Source: Dipteris shenzhenensis (Eukaryota; Polypodiophyta; Polypodiopsida; Gleicheniales). Taken from it: a stretch of 64,000 nt of DNA. Positions 60,929 to 64,000 of this stretch are shown in pieces. The position numbers and the translations under genes are program-made. The stretch lies in the NCBI GenBank assembly GCA_047967505.1, contig CM106541.1; one strand, given 5' to 3'. Every line of letters begins with the position of its first letter. Position 1 is the stretch's first letter. Below the pieces are notes generated by a model. The model had not been told where the DNA came from. It was given only the letters and a program-made list of their open reading frames with translations, and made no database searches.

Positions 60929-61281
60929 TGTTGAGATATCGAGCTCCACTCGCGATATGCCAGGGTGACCGTTGTGTATTTATGTCACCGACTTGTTAGC
61001 TGGAGATGCGGTTGGTACACTACCCATGAATAATAGCTGGATGACAGCTATCCTTATCGACTCTAATTTGTGGCTCAGTTAGTATGCCACCTTAGTTAGT
61101 TGAGTTTGGTTTGTGACCCACATATAGGGTTCTTCTATTTTCTTTGTACTTGAGTTCTTTTGGCTTTCACAACTAAGAAGAGGAAAACTGTTTTCAGCCT
61201 CCACCTTTGTGTGTATTCCCCCATTGTGTATGTGAGAAAGCTGCAAGTGAGACTCCTTCCCTCTCTCCCACTATCTTCACA
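60929..61281 (+). repeat. 5' LTR of copia A3
   Basis: 353 bp, very close to 352-705. Predicted target duplication in A2 is CTTGC (60924-60928); the partner copy lies outside the window. Confidence 0.92.
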
Positions 61282-61825
61282 TAGTATCAGAGCCTTGTTC
61301 GTGGTAAGGAGCTCAAGAAAGCAAACCAAGTTCGTGGTGTCCTGGTAAGAGGACCAGTGTTGCTTTCCTATTTTGAGTTTGGGAGCAAATCTCTGCAGGT
61401 AGCACAGCCAAAAGTGCAAGAGTGCACTGTCTCAGATTGAGATGCCCTTCGCAGTGTGGCGAGAGCGCAGTATATGCTGCGGGTCGGGGCGAAGCCCTCG
61501 GTGACTTTATTTTTCAGATTCGAGGCCATTTCAAGGCCCGTTTTGAAGGCGGAAGCTCTTCATAGGCACTCAGAAAAAGGCTCTGTTTTTGCTGTGCGAC
61601 CATTGCTCGGGTAGTCGGTGAAAAGTTGCCGCAGAAATTGCATCGTATGCCTGTGTGCAGAGATATTGGGAGTTGCAGAATCATGCTTGTTGCCTGTTGA
61701 TGCAAAATCGTCACTAGGAAGTGATTGTGTGGTGAAATACCACTTTCGTCAGTTTTGCAGGTCTGCCCGTGTGAGGCAAAAGCTGTGTTTTTTTGCAGTG
61801 ACAGAATATTTTGCCGTGTTCTGTA

Positions 61826-62107
61826 ATGGCATCTGATTCTCTTTCGCAGATTGTCACTGGAAAGCTTGACAAGAACAACTTCCAGGCATGGAAGTTTAGA
61901 ATGATGAATTCCCTTATGGGAAAAGGCTATTGGGATTTCATTACAGGAAATGAAGAAGAACCTGTTCTTCCTAATGTTCCCAATCAACAGGAAATGCAGG
62001 CATTTAAAGGATGGCATGAGAGAGCCAGAAAAGTTATGTACTGGCTGTCTATCAGTATTTTGGACTCTATGATTGTGCATATTCAGGATGCAAGTATGCC
62101 AAAGGAG
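61826..62107 (+). pseudogene. gag: gag N-terminal part of copia A3
   Basis: MASDSLSQIVTGKLDKNNFQ through VHIQDASMPKE, nearly the same as copia A gag from 1248, with no stop up to the gypsy insertion. Confidence 0.9.
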
Positions 62108-63356
62108 TGTTGACTCTGTGCCAACATGAACTTATGAAGAAAGAGAAGGTGTTACAACTTTGTGATACAACTTTGTGATACAACTTTGTGTTACAACTTT
62201 GTGTTACAACTTCTAGACACACTTTTGTGTTACGACTTTGTGATTCAACTTTGTGTTACAACTTCTAGACACAACTTTGTGTAACAACTTTGTGTTACGA
62301 GTTTGTCTACATGAAGAGAGAGAATGTGTTACGACTTTGTGACACAACTTTGTGTTACAACTTTGTATAACAACTTTGTGTAACAACTTTGTGTTACAAC
62401 TTCTACATGTAGAGAGAGAATGTGTTACAACTTTGTGTTACAACTTTGTGATACAACTTTGTGTTACAACTTTGTGATACGACTTTGTGTTACATGCAGA
62501 GAGAGAAGCTCTCCAACTTGTATAAATACCCCATAATGGAATGAAGCCCACACTCTTTGGGGCATTGTGTTGAGTCTACTTTGGTATTCCGAGCATTTGT
62601 CTCAAGTGTCCATGCTTCCTTGCACTGCACGTCCAAAAGCATGTCCTAACCTTGCAACCCTTCTCCCCTCTCCTCCAACCCTGCAACCCACCCTCTCCTT
62701 CTCCTCCTCCTCCCTCCTCCTCCTCCTCCTCCTCCTCCCCCCTCCTCCTCCTCCTCTCTCCTCCCCCTCCCTCCTCCTCTTCCCTCCTCCTCCTCCCTCC
62801 TACTCTTCCCTCCTCCTCCTCCCTCCTCTCTCTTCTTTCACCCATGCTCTTACACCTCCTTCCTCTCCCACTCCTATGCTTTCCTAAACCCTTAAACTCC
62901 ATGATCTATGAGGGAGACGAGTTCCCCACCATGTACTCTACTTTAAACCTTGGATCCTTCTTCTAACCCTGGACTCCTTCTAAACCCTGGAACCTCCTTC
63001 TAAACCCTCGAACTCTTTTTGAACCCTGGAACTCCTCCTAAACCCTGGAACTCTTTCTAAACCCTGGAACCTCCTTCTGAACCCTTAAACTCCTCCTAAA
63101 CCCTACAACCCCCAATGAAGGCGAAAGCCTTCATTACCTTAACAAAGATGGTTTACGTGCCTTTTACACATGCTTGCACTTTGTTTGCTTACCACACTTA
63201 AGCCTACATCTCTCACCAGAACATGACTCGAGGTCCTAAGCTACACATATACTACAACCGACAATCCCAATATATCTTTAGGTGACAAAAAGCCTCGGAA
63301 CCCTGCAACATAGAAAACCCAGCTCTTCCTACGATAGCAATAGGAAAGAGCCAACA
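62108..63356 (+). repeat. 1.25-kb LTR of the gypsy element
   Basis: Contains in order: a tandem region of TGTGTTACAACTT units (62145-62500), TATAAATA (62521-62528) as probable core promoter, a CT-rich tract (62690-62860), and about ten AAACCCTGGAACTCC-type telomere-like units (62890-63110). Terminal TGTTG and CAACA are inverted. Confidence 0.8.
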
Positions 63357-63358
63357 TT

Positions 63359-63376
63359 TGGCACCGTTGCCAGGGA
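63359..63376 (+). other. Primer-binding site, tRNA-Asp type
   Basis: TGGCACCGTTGCCAGGGA, two bases beyond the LTR end. Confidence 0.8.
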
Positions 63377-63689
63377 GACTAGCGTCTCAAGTAGTGAGTA
63401 AACATACGTAGGTATGTGTAAAACAAGTCACTACTTCAAACTTTCACGAACATAACACTCAAGGGCAAGGAGAGTAAACTTTTTTTTCCAATTCTAGCCA
63501 AACATATCAACCCCAAACATCCACTTTGGGTTACTACCTTAAGAAGTTTTCTTAATTTCTTAAATAGAAGCCACATGATATACAATCAGGCTAGGTAGTG
63601 AACACAGATGCGTAGAGCTTTCAATTTCGATCATTTTACCTTTTTACAGAAAAGCAAACCGAGCTCTCCATAAAGAGTTATGGCTCGGG

Positions 63690-63760
63690 AAGAGTTTAGG
63701 GTTAAGCCCTAAACCTAAACCCTAAACCTAAAATCCAATCCTATAAAAACCTACTCCACC
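63690..63760 (+). promoter_or_regulatory. Telobox and TATA motif in the gypsy leader
   Basis: TAAACCCTAAACC-type teloboxes (63700-63732) followed by CCTATAAAAACC (63741) and a pyrimidine-rich stretch. Teloboxes with a TATA box are known from plant promoters of translation genes. A promoter downstream of the LTR would be unusual; function is inferred only. The rest of 63377-64000 shows no supported gene. Confidence 0.35.
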
Positions 63761-64000
63761 CCCCTCATTCTTCATCTTTCACTTTTTGCCTCCATTCTCT
63801 TTTTCATTCCGAGCCCCACGCAAGACACTCCTCCCTCTCCATCGAACACCCCCTTACTCCTATCCTCGCAATAATGTAAGTGACATCGAGCCCTTCTCGC
63901 AGCAATGACCTAGCCTTCCACCCACCGTCCATTGTTCTGCAACAATCCCGTTACATCGAGAAAGACTTGGAGAGCGATCAGGTGACCACTTCTCCCTGCT

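Larger units (their letters stand above)
60929..62107 (+). mobile_element. Copia A3: plus-strand member of family A, truncated by gypsy insertion
   Basis: A full 5' LTR (60929-61281), a mutated primer site (TAGTATCAGAGCC at 61282), leader and the first 94 codons of gag. It is inserted into A2 and is itself interrupted at 62107 by the gypsy LTR; the rest lies beyond the window. Confidence 0.92.
62108..64000 (+). mobile_element. Ty3/gypsy (Athila-type primer) retrotransposon, 5' end
   Basis: LTR 62108-63356 (TGTTGACTCTGTGCC to GAGCCAACA), two spacer bases, then TGGCACCGTTGCCAGGGA (63359-63376), which differs by two bases from the complement of the plant tRNA-Asp 3' end used by Athila-like elements. 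It continues past the window, so no coding domain confirms the class. Confidence 0.78.

Noticed and set aside
60900-60960. Head-to-head A2 and A3 as a self-integration product
   Set aside because: Ordinary nested insertion explains the junction, since the A3 LTR starts at its exact first base; the test lies outside the window.

Overview
The window is nuclear DNA of a land plant and appears to consist entirely of transposable elements and simple or satellite repeats. No intact host gene, rRNA, tRNA or CRISPR array was found. The plant assignment rests on three things: Ty1/copia elements primed by initiator tRNA-Met (TGGTATCAGAGC), a Ty3/gypsy LTR followed by an Athila-type tRNA-Asp primer site, and En/Spm-type CACTA transposons carrying a Ptta/En-Spm gene plus a Transposase_21 (TnpD) gene. 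Long GA microsatellites and deep nesting suggest a large repeat-rich genome; a fern, lycophyte or gymnosperm would fit, but the sequence does not decide this.

Layout, left part (1-25.4 kb). Copia element A (352-5745) has its 3' LTR cut in half. The missing half lies in inverted orientation at 21276-21449, next to a matching 5-bp target duplication (GTTAG), so 5746-21449 reads as an inverted segment. Inside it is an unrecognised element T, bounded by a perfect 73-bp inverted repeat (5750-5822 and 14276-14348). T carries a decayed protein-kinase gene and a decayed zinc-finger gene. T is itself interrupted by a CACTA transposon (CACTA-1, 5868-11752, 3-bp target duplication CAT). Then follow GA-rich higher-order repeats, gene-poor DNA, a 700-bp foldback element (22807-23508) between two direct repeats, and a solo LTR with a perfect AAGAA target duplication (24791-25436).

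Middle (26-43.2 kb). Arrays of pyrimidine-rich and GCTTATGCATAAGC-type satellite surround CACTA-3 (about 27.4-29464). A further CACTA fragment (CACTA-4) is split by copia C (30701-42784). Copia C is in turn split inside its integrase region by copia E (34262-40421). E has two identical 146-bp LTRs and a perfect TAGAT target duplication, yet its protease, reverse transcriptase and RNase H active sites are lost and its integrase site is damaged.

Right (43.2-64 kb). GA microsatellites and duplicated or inverted unknown modules flank a CACTA deletion derivative (CACTA-2, 46711-48696). Copia D follows (52103 to 57333), its 3' LTR interrupted by a minus-strand copy of family A (A2, 57334-60928). 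A2 is interrupted by a plus-strand copy (A3, from 60929), and A3 by a gypsy element (from 62108) that runs off the window.

Themes. Copies of the same families lie side by side, so decay can be read by internal comparison. Most in-frame stops are CAG to TAG, CAA to TAA, CGA to TGA or TGG to TAG, that is C:G to T:A transitions, as expected from deamination of methylated cytosine. The best candidates for something undescribed are element T and the catalytically dead but recently mobile element E.
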